This document shows, in pieces, positions 26,761-35,605 of a DNA stretch of 64,000 nucleotides (positions within the stretch are counted from its first letter, which is position 1; each line of letters begins with the position of its first letter). The notes under the pieces are model-generated. The model worked only from the letters and a program-made list of their open reading frames with translations. It was not told the DNA's origin and made no database searches. Origin of the DNA: Heliomicrobium gestii. Lineage in GTDB: Bacteria; Bacillota; Desulfitobacteriia; Heliobacteriales; Heliobacteriaceae. The stretch covers positions 1 through 64,000 of the forward strand of contig NZ_WXEX01000002.1 of assembly GCF_009877435.1 (NCBI RefSeq). Direction: 5' to 3'. Both the position numbers and the translations under genes were made by a program.

Positions 26761-27225
26761 TTAAATCCCCTCTCCTCCTTCGTGCCCGTTCAGGCGGACC
26801 TTGCGGTAATCACCGGAAAATCCCTGGTACACCTTCTGCAGTGTCGCCCGGTGCAACAGATCGGCCATGCAGTCACGAATGTTCCCCATCAAGGGACGAA
26901 AATAGCAGATATCCTCCTGGCTGCATTTTTTATACTCGGCCACGGAGACACAACCGACCGGCGCCAGCACGCCGTCAAAGTAACGCACCACTTGCCCGAT
27001 CGTCAGTTCCTCCGGTTGAACAGCGAGACAGTAGCCGCCGTTTTTCCCGGGAACGCTATCGACCCAGCCGTTCGCTTTCAGTTCCAGCATGATGTGCTCG
27101 AGGAATCGCTTTGGAATGTTGTTGCGTTTGGCCAGTTCCCGGATCGACACCGGGCCCGCCTCCCGGTTCTCGAGCAATGTAAACAAGGTGCGCAGCGCAT
27201 AGTCCGTTTTTTTGGAGATCCGCAT
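26761..27225 (-). CDS. Rrf2-family transcriptional regulator
   Basis: The 154-residue protein has an N-terminal winged helix (MRISKKTDYALRTLFTLLEN, IPKRFLEHIMLELKANGWV, GKNGGYCLA) and three Cys in the Rrf2 cluster position (VGCVSVAEYKKCSQEDICYF). This suggests an IscR/NsrR-type Fe-S sensor. It sits downstream of the desulfurase/Fe-S cassette on the same strand, beyond a terminator, so control of that cassette is a reasonable guess. AGGGGG precedes the ATG. Confidence 0.88.
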   Translation of the reverse strand: MRISKKTDYALRTLFTLLENREAGPVSIRELAKRNNIPKRFLEHIMLELKANGWVDSVPGKNGGYCLAVQPEELTIGQVVRYFDGVLAPVGCVSVAEYKKCSQEDICYFRPLMGNIRDCMADLLHRATLQKVYQGFSGDYRKVRLNGHEGGEGI

Positions 27226-27433
27226 GATGTCTCGCCCCCTGCCTGCCGTCCCAAGCGCACCGTCACCGCCATCACTATTGATAAAACGTATCAGGCGCTC
27301 CGAAGAGATATGCCAAAAAAACCGGCAGAAGTGACAGGCCATCGTCTGTGGCACGGAAATGCCGATAGGGGCGCTCCGATCGTTCTTCCCGTATCCTGGC
27401 GGCAATCTGTACCAAAAGGGACATGATCTTATG

Positions 27434-27459
27434 AAAAACTGCCGGTATTTCCGGCAGTT
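27434..27459 (-). terminator. Terminator of the Fe-S/desulfurase cassette
   Basis: Leftward, AACTGCCGG pairs with CCGGCAGTT and five U residues follow, downstream of the Fe-S protein gene. Confidence 0.88.
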
Positions 27460-27538
27460 GGTGGAGAGCACCGTCGATTCGGACATCGCCTAGGGGATAG
27501 GCGTTGCCGAAACCTCGGCCGAAGCAGCGGCTTTTCCC

Positions 27539-28387
27539 TCAACCGATCCACAGTCCTTCCACCCGAACCTGCAATCCGGCGGGCGTCCGGTTGACGTAGT
27601 TGACGAGGCCGCTGTGCCGCCAATGCAGCATGCACCGGCGAGGCTGGAAGAAGTAGCGCATCCCGAGTTTGACATCGACGCGCGATTCGCTGATCAGCCC
27701 CTCATAGCCCTCGGCGATGTAATAACCCATGTCCTTGTAGCCTTTATTCCGGGGATCCAACGGTCCTGTCACAAACCAGGTGATCACACCGGTCTTGTAG
27801 TCGACGGTGTGGACGATCCCGCAGTGGGTGATCGGGCATCCGCAGGACATCCCCAAGGGACGGCCGATCAGGATTTCACCTTTTTGAATCTCCAACTCCC
27901 GGGTCAGCATCGGGTTGTGCGGGATGATCACTTCACGGGGCCCCGGATCCTCCGGAAACTGGTCGAGGAAGAAATCAAAGTCCCGGCCCAGGCTGTCTTT
28001 CCATCTCCCTTCTTCCGAATCGACCCGGCGTTGCCCCTTTTCGTTTTGAACACCGGCGCCACAGGCGACCGCACAACTTGCCTTGTCGGCTCCGCATCCG
28101 GCTGCGTTGGAACCGGTAGCGGGCGCGGCCGGAAACGTCGACGTTGCTGTGAGCGCCGGCGTTTTTCTTTTCGGCTGGGCCGTGCCCAGCTTATGCTCGG
28201 ACAGGTAAATGCACCGTTTGATCTGTTCCGGATGGCTGTTTAAAAAGTTCCCAAAGTCTTCGCAACTGCGGTAGCCGCAGAGACCGCAGTTCATGCCCGG
28301 CAAATTTGTCACGCCGCTCATTCCTCTCCACATGTATCGACCATTGTCCCCATTGCCCTTTTGTGCGCCCGCCCCTACCCGGCCCAT
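27539..28387 (-). CDS. Fe-S cluster protein with N-terminal CxxC...C (PF04060-like) motif
   Basis: The protein has about 282 residues. The N-terminus has GMNCGLCGYRSCEDF, the four-Cys Fe-S domain seen in CODH/ACS corrinoid proteins and RnfB; its fourth Cys would be the later KRCIYL. A Cys/Ala-rich linker follows (about residues 75-120), then a conserved C-terminal domain with MSCGCPITHCG. It is the last gene of the ABC ATPase/GTPase/desulfurase cassette. The start is uncertain: the ATG overlaps the desulfurase stop, and ATGs at 28333 and 28321 are possible, none with a good ribosome site. Electron transfer or cluster transfer is inferred. Confidence 0.72.
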   Translation of the reverse strand: MGRVGAGAQKGNGDNGRYMWRGMSGVTNLPGMNCGLCGYRSCEDFGNFLNSHPEQIKRCIYLSEHKLGTAQPKRKTPALTATSTFPAAPATGSNAAGCGADKASCAVACGAGVQNEKGQRRVDSEEGRWKDSLGRDFDFFLDQFPEDPGPREVIIPHNPMLTRELEIQKGEILIGRPLGMSCGCPITHCGIVHTVDYKTGVITWFVTGPLDPRNKGYKDMGYYIAEGYEGLISESRVDVKLGMRYFFQPRRCMLHWRHSGLVNYVNRTPAGLQVRVEGLWIG

Positions 28388-29544
28388 GATGTGAGGGGGC
28401 GCAGTTCTTTGACGATGCCGGGGAGAAGCCGCAAAAAAGTCTCCACTTCCTCTTCCCGGTTCATCCGCCCCAGGGTGATGCGCAAGCCGCCGCGCGCCTG
28501 CAAGGGGTCATAGCCCATCGCCTGCAGGACATAGGAAGGCTCTGTGGCGTGATTGGAACTGCAAGCGCTTCCCGACGATATGGCGATCCCCGCTTCATCC
28601 AAGGCAAGGAGCAACCGGATGGCTTCCCCCTCCTGTCCGGCGAAGCCGAGGCAAATGTGCCCCGGCAAACGGCGCAGGGGATGACCGATCAGGTAGGCGT
28701 TCGGAATCGCATCCAGCACGCCCCCGATGAGCCGGTCGCGCAAGCGCACTAAACGGGCCGCTTCCTCCACCAGGATGGTGCGGGCGATCTCGCAAGCGGC
28801 GCCCAATCCAACAATGGCGAACACATTTTCCGTCCCTGAACGGCGCCCCGATTCCTGTCCGCCGCCGTGAACCAAGGTCCGGATGTTGACGCCTTTGCGG
28901 GCATAAAGGGCGCCCACGCCTTTCGGACCGTGAATTTTATGGCCCGACAAGGAGAGCAAGTCGACGGGGCAGTCCTGCATATCGAAGGGAATCTTCCCTG
29001 CCGCCTGAACCGCGTCGGTGTGAAAGAGCGCGCCATGGTTGCAGGTGATGGTTGCCAGTTCCCGGATCGGTTGGATGGCGCCAACGACGTTGTTGGCGGC
29101 CATGATCGATACGAGTCGCGTGTGAGGGCGCAGCGCCGCCGCCAGTTGTTCCGGCTGAACGAGTCCGTCCGAATCGACGCCCAGGTAGGTGACCTCGGCG
29201 CCCCGCTGTCCCAGATACCGGCACGCTTCCAGCACGGCCGGATGTTCGATGGCGCTTGTGATCAGATGAAAGGGCTTTCCGTCGCCGGCTTCAAAGACCC
29301 CGATCAGCGCCATGTTGTCGGCCTCAGTTCCGCTGCCCGTAAAGATGATTTCATCGGCTGAACTGTTGAGCAACGCCGCTACTTGCCGGCGCGCCGTCTC
29401 CACCGCTTCGCGGGCTTCCCGTCCGAAACTGTGCAGGCTCGAGGGGTTGCCGAAATTGCAGTCCACCCAGGGTTCCATGGCGTTGGCGACGGCTGGATCA
29501 ACCGGTGTTGTCGCTGAATTATCGAAGTAAATCTCCCCTGCCAT
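28375..29544 (-). CDS. Cysteine desulfurase (NifS/IscS class)
   Basis: The 389-residue PLP enzyme converts cysteine to alanine and a protein persulfide. Its PLP lysine is in SLSGHKIHGPKG, the PLP His in SAIEHPAV, and the catalytic Cys in SSGSACSS. These short-loop features place it in class I with NifS/IscS. It begins three bases after the GTPase stop and overlaps the Fe-S protein gene, so it probably supplies sulfur to this cassette rather than to general Fe-S assembly. No IscU or NifU lies nearby. Confidence 0.93.
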   Translation of the reverse strand: MAGEIYFDNSATTPVDPAVANAMEPWVDCNFGNPSSLHSFGREAREAVETARRQVAALLNSSADEIIFTGSGTEADNMALIGVFEAGDGKPFHLITSAIEHPAVLEACRYLGQRGAEVTYLGVDSDGLVQPEQLAAALRPHTRLVSIMAANNVVGAIQPIRELATITCNHGALFHTDAVQAAGKIPFDMQDCPVDLLSLSGHKIHGPKGVGALYARKGVNIRTLVHGGGQESGRRSGTENVFAIVGLGAACEIARTILVEEAARLVRLRDRLIGGVLDAIPNAYLIGHPLRRLPGHICLGFAGQEGEAIRLLLALDEAGIAISSGSACSSNHATEPSYVLQAMGYDPLQARGGLRITLGRMNREEEVETFLRLLPGIVKELRPLTSWAG

Positions 29545-29547
29545 CGC

Positions 29548-30249
29548 TCACTGCCCCCTGTAGAAGTTCTGATTCTCCAGCGAACGAACGACGCCGAAGT
29601 GGGATTGCCAGCCCACCTCTTTTTTCCCGACACAGATGGTGCAGGTGCCGACAGGCGGGTTGCCGCGCAGATAGAGCTGCCCTTTCACCTCTGGCGACTC
29701 GAGGATGGCCTCCACCAGGGGATCGATGCCGATGCCGTAGAGGGCGTTGACCTCTCGGATGAGGACACTGGGGGCCACATCCTGGATCCGGGCGCGAAAA
29801 ACCTCCCGCTCCGCCTGGGACACCCGGTCGATCTTGGTGACAACGGCAATATCGGAAAGGGATAACATGGGACCGACCTTCAGCGGCAGATTCATGCCGC
29901 TGGTGGCCTCCAGCACGACGATCCCCAGGACCTCTTCCACATAGGGGGAACATCGCAGGCACAAGCCCGCCGTTTCCACCAGAAGCACGTCGCTGCCCTG
30001 TTCCTCGGCCCACTCCAGCGCGTCGCCCAGAACCATCACGTTGCAGTGATCGGGACAAAGTTCCCCCGAATAGACCTTCCGCGTGGGAATCTGGAATTCG
30101 TCCGCCAGTTCGACATCCTCTTCCGCGTACTGCACGTCGATTTTCAGGAAAGCCACTTTCTTCCCCGCCTGTTGCAGCTTGGGGATCATGTGACGGATGA
30201 CCGATGTCTTCCCCGTTGTGGCCGGACCTGCAACGATCGCCAGATTCAT
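29548..30249 (-). CDS. SIMIBI GTPase with three Cys pairs (HypB/CobW-like metallochaperone candidate)
   Basis: The 233-residue P-loop protein has Walker A GPATTGKTS and the guanine motif TKID. Three Cys motifs stand out: ELCPDHC, LCLRC and GTCTIC. This combination recalls the HypB/UreG/CooC/CobW group that loads metals into enzymes. Its ATG overlaps the stop of the ABC ATPase (ATGA), and the desulfurase follows after three bases. Metal identity and client are unknown. Confidence 0.78.
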   Translation of the reverse strand: MNLAIVAGPATTGKTSVIRHMIPKLQQAGKKVAFLKIDVQYAEEDVELADEFQIPTRKVYSGELCPDHCNVMVLGDALEWAEEQGSDVLLVETAGLCLRCSPYVEEVLGIVVLEATSGMNLPLKVGPMLSLSDIAVVTKIDRVSQAEREVFRARIQDVAPSVLIREVNALYGIGIDPLVEAILESPEVKGQLYLRGNPPVGTCTICVGKKEVGWQSHFGVVRSLENQNFYRGQ

Positions 30250-31031
30250 GCCAACACCTCCAAATCTTCCACCCGCAGCCGTTTTCCCCACCGCAACTTG
30301 TCACGCAACTGACAGAGGGTGTCATCGAGAGCGCTCACGCCGACAGAGAGCATTTTTTCATCCTGATTTGTCGTAAGGACTTCGGCGACGCTCCCTTCGC
30401 GCATGATGATCCGGAAATCGGACAGGAGCACGATCCGGGGATCATGGGTGACAAACAAAAAGATTTTCTTGTGCTCCCGCAGCAGCTGCAAGGCCCGCGT
30501 CCGGTGAATGCCGGCGTTTTCCACCTCGTCAAGCAGCACGATGGGCGTGTCACAGATGATCGTGGCGTCGGCGATCAGCAAGGCCCGCGTCTGTCCGCCC
30601 GATAATTCGGTCATCCGGCTGGTGAGAATGATCGGCTCGCCCGTCAACTGGTTGGCGAACGAAAGCACCTGATCGATCAAGGCGTCCACGCCCTGAGCGG
30701 TTTTGTTGCGGATGCGGGCATGGGTCTCTAAAAACTTATAGACAGGCAAATCAGAGAGAAAGTTGGTGTGCTGGGTGATCAGGGCGATGGGGTTTTGCGC
30801 CGGATCGTAGCGGTAGGCGCTCGGGGCGATGTCGCCGTTGATCAAAATTCGCCGCCCGGTGGGTGTGTTGCCGTTTGCCAGGAGTTCAATGTCGTTGATG
30901 AGCGTCGTCTTTCCGGAGCCGGTCGGACCGACGATACTGACGACATTGCCCATTTTCAACTCGATCTGCCGCACCGGTTCCGGCGCCCCTGACCGTCCGT
31001 GACCGCCCACGATGGTGATGCTCTCTATCAA
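30246..31031 (-). CDS. Stand-alone ABC-type ATPase of the metallocentre cassette
   Basis: The roughly 261-residue ABC ATPase has Walker A GPTGSGKT, a divergent signature MTELSGGQTRALLIADA and Walker B PIVLLDEVENAGIH, where Asn replaces the common Ser after the catalytic Glu segment. No permease accompanies it, so it may drive a soluble assembly step. The TTG start at 31031 has AAAGGAG at 9 bases. A long hairpin lies just upstream. It is the first gene of a tightly coupled four-gene unit. Confidence 0.8.
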   Translation of the reverse strand: MIESITIVGGHGRSGAPEPVRQIELKMGNVVSIVGPTGSGKTTLINDIELLANGNTPTGRRILINGDIAPSAYRYDPAQNPIALITQHTNFLSDLPVYKFLETHARIRNKTAQGVDALIDQVLSFANQLTGEPIILTSRMTELSGGQTRALLIADATIICDTPIVLLDEVENAGIHRTRALQLLREHKKIFLFVTHDPRIVLLSDFRIIMREGSVAEVLTTNQDEKMLSVGVSALDDTLCQLRDKLRWGKRLRVEDLEVLA

Positions 31032-31056
31032 GCGCTCCCACTCCTTTGCTTGAATC

Positions 31057-31119
31057 AATCACGGCAAGGTGGGTCGTCGTTTTGACGAAAAAAAATGTCT
31101 TCCCCCACCTGCCGTGATT
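31057..31119 (-). promoter_or_regulatory. Long leader hairpin before the metallocentre cassette
   Basis: AATCACGGC-AGGTGGG pairs with CCCACCT-T-GCCGTGATT (16 pairs, one bulge) around a U-rich loop of about 30 bases containing a small TCGT/ACGA helix. It ends close to the ribosome site of the ABC ATPase. Confidence 0.5.
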
Positions 31120-31250
31120 ATGGCAACCGGCGTCTCCGATGAGGGCCTTCCGCCTATCGAAGCACCGAACTGGACCCATCATATTCACGGCCATGCAAAT
31201 GGTGATGCCTAAAGCCGCCGATTCTCCCAGGGCTGACGGATGACGGACAC

Positions 31251-31288
31251 AGAAAAAGAGGCTGACCCCGTTGTCAGCCTCTTTTTCT
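31251..31288 (-). terminator. Terminator closing the long minus-strand operon
   Basis: AGAAAAAGAGGCTGA pairs with TCAGCCTCTTTTTCT around a short loop. It follows the substrate-binding protein gene, and no terminator is seen between here and the metQ region. Confidence 0.9.
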
Positions 31289-31370
31289 GTGCCTTATGGT
31301 TGCTTGATGGGCGCTGCCGCCCATCACGACGCAACGGGCGCTGCTTCGCCCACGTGCTGAACCCCTTTTA

Positions 31371-32387
31371 CTAAACCCCGTTGAACCGGAAGAAGATCTG
31401 TTTGGCCAAGGAGTCGGGATCGGTAGCCGGGTCGAGGAATTGCACTTTGCGAGCCTCCTGGGCCGCGATTTGAACCGCCTTTTCCCCGCCATCCAGTGAA
31501 GGCGCAAAGTTAAACTGGGAGAGGATCTCGACGTTGACCTCTTTGTCACCGCCAACATACTTCTTATCGACGATCAACTCGCCGATCTCCCTGGGGTGCT
31601 CCTTGACGTAGTCGGCGCCTTTCATGATCGCCCTCGTGATCGATGCCGCCGCCGCTTCATCCTCCCGGATCACCTTGCCGCTTAAAAGAACGAGGCAGCA
31701 GTACTCGTCTTTATAGGGCGGGGTTTTGGCCGAATCGACGATCACGCGGATCTTGCCGGTGTTCTTCTTGATGATGGTGCCGAAAGGTTCACCTAGGGCG
31801 ATGGCGTCCACTTCCCCCCGATCGAGGGCCAGTTCCAATTCCGTCTTGGGATAGACCTTCCACTCCACATCCTTTTTGTAGTCAACGCCGTTGTTGACCA
31901 ACTCCCGGGCGAGCAGCATCATGGGGCTCGCCCCCATGGCATCAACACCGACCCGTTTTCCCCGGAAGTCCTTGGCCGATTGGATCGGGGAATCGGCCCG
32001 AACGAGGGTGTAGTTGCAGCCGGTGTGAATGCCGGCGCTGAACTTAGCGTCAAGGCCCTGTTCCAGCGGCTTGATCCAGGACATGACGAGACCGCCGATG
32101 GCATCCAGTTTGCCTGTGGCGATGCTGTTTTTGCTGTTTTCAAAATCCCCCTTGATCAGTTCCACATCGAGCCCTTCCTCTTTGAAGAACCCTTTTTCGT
32201 ACGCGGTGAAGGTGGCCGCTTCACAGGTGCTCCCTGTGTAGCCGATTTTAACGCTCTTCAGTTTTGCGGCGCTTCCCGCCTGGGATGCGGGCTGGTCGCT
32301 CCCCCTTGAGCTGCAGCCGATCAGCGCCATGGCCGCCAGCAGAAGCATCAGACAGAGGCTGGCGAGCCCCTTCCGGTTAGGATGCAT
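31371..32387 (-). CDS. NitT/TauT-type ABC substrate-binding lipoprotein
   Basis: The 338-residue precursor has a lipoprotein signal (LLAAMALIGCSS) and the SsuA/TauA fold: VKIGYTGSTCEAATFTAYEKGFFKEEGLDVEL, then GKLDAIGGLV and KTELELALDRGEVDAIALGEP. Such proteins bind nitrate, taurine, alkylsulfonates, thiamine precursors or related small anions. It is last in an operon after its permease and ATPase. The ligand is not determined; the location near pair 5 and metNIQ favours an organosulfur compound. Confidence 0.88.
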   Translation of the reverse strand: MHPNRKGLASLCLMLLLAAMALIGCSSRGSDQPASQAGSAAKLKSVKIGYTGSTCEAATFTAYEKGFFKEEGLDVELIKGDFENSKNSIATGKLDAIGGLVMSWIKPLEQGLDAKFSAGIHTGCNYTLVRADSPIQSAKDFRGKRVGVDAMGASPMMLLARELVNNGVDYKKDVEWKVYPKTELELALDRGEVDAIALGEPFGTIIKKNTGKIRVIVDSAKTPPYKDEYCCLVLLSGKVIREDEAAAASITRAIMKGADYVKEHPREIGELIVDKKYVGGDKEVNVEILSQFNFAPSLDGGEKAVQIAAQEARKVQFLDPATDPDSLAKQIFFRFNGV

Positions 32388-32429
32388 CGGATTCCCCCTT
32401 CGCTTTTATTCAGGCCCATGATTGTCCCA

Positions 32430-33434
32430 TTACCATTTGATCAGCCCCTTTTGCCAGATCAATAAGCGATCCCTGACTTGAAAGAGCAGGGTAATGGTAC
32501 CGGAAAAAATGACGCCCATCACGATCAGCGCCGCCCAAACCTTGGCGTACTCAGCCCAGCCTTGCGCCCAGGAAACATACCAGCCCATGCCGGCTTTGAC
32601 GCCGAGCAGTTCTGCCACGACAAGGGTGGCGAAGGAAGAGCCCAAGCCCATAAAGAGACCGATGAAGATCGACGGGAGGGAAGCCGGCACAGCCACCTTC
32701 AAGATCAAGTACCGCGCATCGGCCCCTAAGGTTCGCGCCACCTCGTAATAGGCTTTGCTCACATTCCCGACGCCTGACCAGGTCATGATCGTGACGGGAA
32801 ACCAGGTGGCCAGGGCGACCAGGAAGACGCTGGCCACAAAGCTCGTCGGCAGGAGGACCATGGCGACAGGGATCCAGGCGGTCGCCGGGATGGGACCGAT
32901 GAAGCGCAGGATCGGCGACAGCCAGTAATTGACTGACGAATACCACCCCATCAGAACCCCCGTCGGCAACCCGACGAGGACGCCGAGAAAATACCCGAGA
33001 ATGAGCAACCGCAAAGAATGGGCGACACTGAGCAGCAATACGTCGGAATCGGTGATCAGAGCCGCAAAGACGGCGCCCGGTGAGGGAAACTGCGGCAAGG
33101 GCAGCCATCCGGTTTTCAAAGTGACCAAATCCCAGACGATCGTAACGCCGATCAGGCCCGATAGGAGCGGTATGTTGCGCCGCAGTTTTTCTCGATAGTC
33201 CTGCCGCAGGCAGGCGACACCCAGCGACAACAGGTACAGGAGGATGAGAAAGGGAAACCCCTTGGCCAGATAGGCGCCTTTGAGGAAGACCGTTTTGTTG
33301 GGTAAAAAGGTATACTCGCCCCAGAAGAGCAGCAGCAAGACCAGGGGCGTCAGATCTGTGGCCAACTCCTTCCACCGTCCGGTTCCCCATCTCACCGGGG
33401 TCGAGTCGACCGTGGCTTCTGGCGTGCGAAACAT
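32430..33434 (-). CDS. NitT/TauT-type ABC transporter permease
   Basis: The roughly 334-residue permease has extra N-terminal helices before the usual SsuC-type core; the permease loop is YYEVARTLGADARYLILKVAVPASLPSIF. It is encoded between the ATPase and the binding protein, and GGGGGG precedes the ATG. It forms the membrane pore for the binding protein downstream. Confidence 0.88.
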   Translation of the reverse strand: MFRTPEATVDSTPVRWGTGRWKELATDLTPLVLLLLFWGEYTFLPNKTVFLKGAYLAKGFPFLILLYLLSLGVACLRQDYREKLRRNIPLLSGLIGVTIVWDLVTLKTGWLPLPQFPSPGAVFAALITDSDVLLLSVAHSLRLLILGYFLGVLVGLPTGVLMGWYSSVNYWLSPILRFIGPIPATAWIPVAMVLLPTSFVASVFLVALATWFPVTIMTWSGVGNVSKAYYEVARTLGADARYLILKVAVPASLPSIFIGLFMGLGSSFATLVVAELLGVKAGMGWYVSWAQGWAEYAKVWAALIVMGVIFSGTITLLFQVRDRLLIWQKGLIKW

Positions 33435-33562
33435 CTTGCTCCCCCCTTTGTTTCAGTTCCTGAAGATGCCCTGTGATGACGATTCATCGTTACGGGCATT
33501 TCCATGCAAGGGCGTTCACAGGCTCAATTCGCTTGTTTGCCGGTATCGGTGTCAGCTCGGTG

Positions 33563-34387
33563 TTAAATCGTGTAGCTTTCGATGGTCTGCGGTGTAAAGC
33601 CGAAGATCTCCAGGATGTGCGACCGGATCCTCCAGAAATCGGGGTGACTGCGGCTGCGCGGTCGGCCCAAAGGCACCTCAATGGTCTCCCGGATCTTGCC
33701 CGGTCTTGGCGTCATGATCACAATTTTGTCGCTCAGATAAATGGCTTCATCGATGTCATGGGTGACGAAGACGATCGTCGTCCCCCGGTTTTGCCAGATG
33801 CGCAAGAGTTCTTCCTGCATCTGCATGCGTGTAAAGGCATCCAGCGCGCCTAGCGGCTCATCCATCAACAGGACTTTGGGATGGTTGACGAGCGCCCGCG
33901 CGAGGGCCGCCCGCTGGGCCATCCCCCCGGACACCTGGTGCGGGTAGGCCTTGGCGAATCCCTCCAACCCGACCAGGCGCAGGTACTCGCCCACCTCATG
34001 GCCTTTTTCCTTCACGATCCCGCGCGCCTCCAGACCGACGGCGATGTTTTGTTCGATCGTCTTCCAGGGAAAGAGGGTCGGGTTTTGAAAGACCATGCCC
34101 CGCAGGTAGTGGGGTCCCTGAATCACCTCGCCATCCAAAGTGACATGGCCTGAGGTGGCCGCATCCAGCCCGGCGATGATCCGCAGCAGCGTCGACTTGC
34201 CGCATCCGCTCGGCCCCAGCAAGGAATAAAATTTTCCCGCTTCGATCTCCAGAGCAACCTCTTCTAAGGCATGGATGTCGGGACCGGCGTCCTGCTGAAA
34301 GAGCCGGCTGATTCGCTGCGCCTCGATCCGGCCCGCTTCAGCCTCCTGGGAGGAAGCGGGCCGGGGTGCTGCCGCCAAGGAACTCAT
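33563..34387 (-). CDS. NitT/TauT-type ABC transporter ATPase
   Basis: The 274-residue ATPase has Walker A GPSGCGKST, signature VSGGMAQRAALARAL and Walker B VLLMDEPLGALD, in the SsuB/TauB group. An AAGGAGG precedes the ATG. It starts 15 bases after the MacB-like permease gene, linking import and export modules in one transcript. About 130 bases separate it from the permease gene. Confidence 0.9.
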   Translation of the reverse strand: MSSLAAAPRPASSQEAEAGRIEAQRISRLFQQDAGPDIHALEEVALEIEAGKFYSLLGPSGCGKSTLLRIIAGLDAATSGHVTLDGEVIQGPHYLRGMVFQNPTLFPWKTIEQNIAVGLEARGIVKEKGHEVGEYLRLVGLEGFAKAYPHQVSGGMAQRAALARALVNHPKVLLMDEPLGALDAFTRMQMQEELLRIWQNRGTTIVFVTHDIDEAIYLSDKIVIMTPRPGKIRETIEVPLGRPRSRSHPDFWRIRSHILEIFGFTPQTIESYTI

Positions 34388-34402
34388 GGGCCACTCCCTC
34401 CT

Positions 34403-35605
34403 TTAATCCACATCGCCCCTGACCATGGCCAGCCAAGGCGGGATGTTCGCCACCCGGTGAGCCGTTATGCCGGCGGCGGCAAGGCCGATTCCGGTGAATA
34501 GGCTGATCGCCGCCCCCGCCGTGATCGCCAGCCGGTCCCAGGTAGGGACCAAAAACGGGATGGCATGATAAGAACGGATGAGCGACAACGTCTCACTGTA
34601 GAGCAAACCGCCCAGCAGCAGGCCGATCGCCGCGCCGCCGACCGACAGGAGAAGCGCCTCGGCCAGCACCAATTGGAGCAGTTGCCGTCGTGATGCGCCC
34701 AGGGCGCGATAGAGCCCCCACTCCCCTTTTCGCTCCCAGGTGGCGCCGGCAAAGCGAGCAGCCAATTGAATCGCGCTCGCTGCCACCGCCAGCAGACCCG
34801 CCCCGGTCAGCAAGGTGAAAATCAGATGCATCTGCTGTTTCGTCTGTTGAAACATCTCGTTCGTCTGCAGGACGCGCAGCGGACCGAGCCGACCGATGGC
34901 GTCGGCCACGGCCTTTCCTTCTCGGGGATCGTTGACATGGACGAGCAGTTCTGAGAGCAGGTCTTCCGGAGGCCCGGCCTTTTGCCAGAACCCTTGCAGT
35001 TCCTTGCTCCCTTTCGCCAGCCGTCTCGCCGTATCGCCGGGCATCAGGATCGATTTGTCGAGCCCCGTTCCCGTGGCGTCGAGGACAGCGGCGATGCGGA
35101 AGAGTTCGCCATGGACAAAGATCCGGTTGCCGGGAATCCCGCCGACGATCTGGCTGCCGACGAGGATCTCGTCGGGATTGAGCTCTTTGCCTTGCAGGGC
35201 CGGGGCCAGGGAGGCGAGCGTGCCCCCGATTTGCGGATCGACGCCGATCAGGCGAAGCTCTTCCTGGAGGGTGCAGCAGCTCTCGTTCAGTGTCTGCGTG
35301 AAAAATCGCCCTTCCACCTGCCGCACCCCAGGGAGGCGTTCCACCTCCTGGGCGTACTGTTTCGGCATGTAGATGTTCAGGGGCGCGCCGGTGAACAAGG
35401 CCTGACCCGGTTCGACATTCACTTCTGCTGGGATGACGAGCAAGTCGGCGCCGACACGATTGGCGCCGACGCGAACGCCCTCCTCCAGCCCCTGATAGAG
35501 CAGATAGACCGCCGTGAGGATGGCGACACCGACGGCGATGCCGGTCAGCGCCGCCACCGACTGGACGCGCCGGCGTCGGAGACTTTGCCAGACGATGCGG
35601 ATCAT
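34403..35605 (-). CDS. FtsX/MacB-type ABC exporter permease
   Basis: The 400-residue protein has the MacB/LolC layout: a first helix (VAALTGIAVGVAILTAVYLLYQG), a large extracytoplasmic domain of about 230 residues, and three C-terminal helices with an FtsX domain. The external domain contains a NESCCTLQEE segment with paired Cys. The gene overlaps its ATPase by ATGA. Such systems couple ATP hydrolysis to work across the membrane rather than channel substrates. Its role here is unknown. Confidence 0.85.
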   Translation of the reverse strand: MIRIVWQSLRRRRVQSVAALTGIAVGVAILTAVYLLYQGLEEGVRVGANRVGADLLVIPAEVNVEPGQALFTGAPLNIYMPKQYAQEVERLPGVRQVEGRFFTQTLNESCCTLQEELRLIGVDPQIGGTLASLAPALQGKELNPDEILVGSQIVGGIPGNRIFVHGELFRIAAVLDATGTGLDKSILMPGDTARRLAKGSKELQGFWQKAGPPEDLLSELLVHVNDPREGKAVADAIGRLGPLRVLQTNEMFQQTKQQMHLIFTLLTGAGLLAVAASAIQLAARFAGATWERKGEWGLYRALGASRRQLLQLVLAEALLLSVGGAAIGLLLGGLLYSETLSLIRSYHAIPFLVPTWDRLAITAGAAISLFTGIGLAAAGITAHRVANIPPWLAMVRGDVD

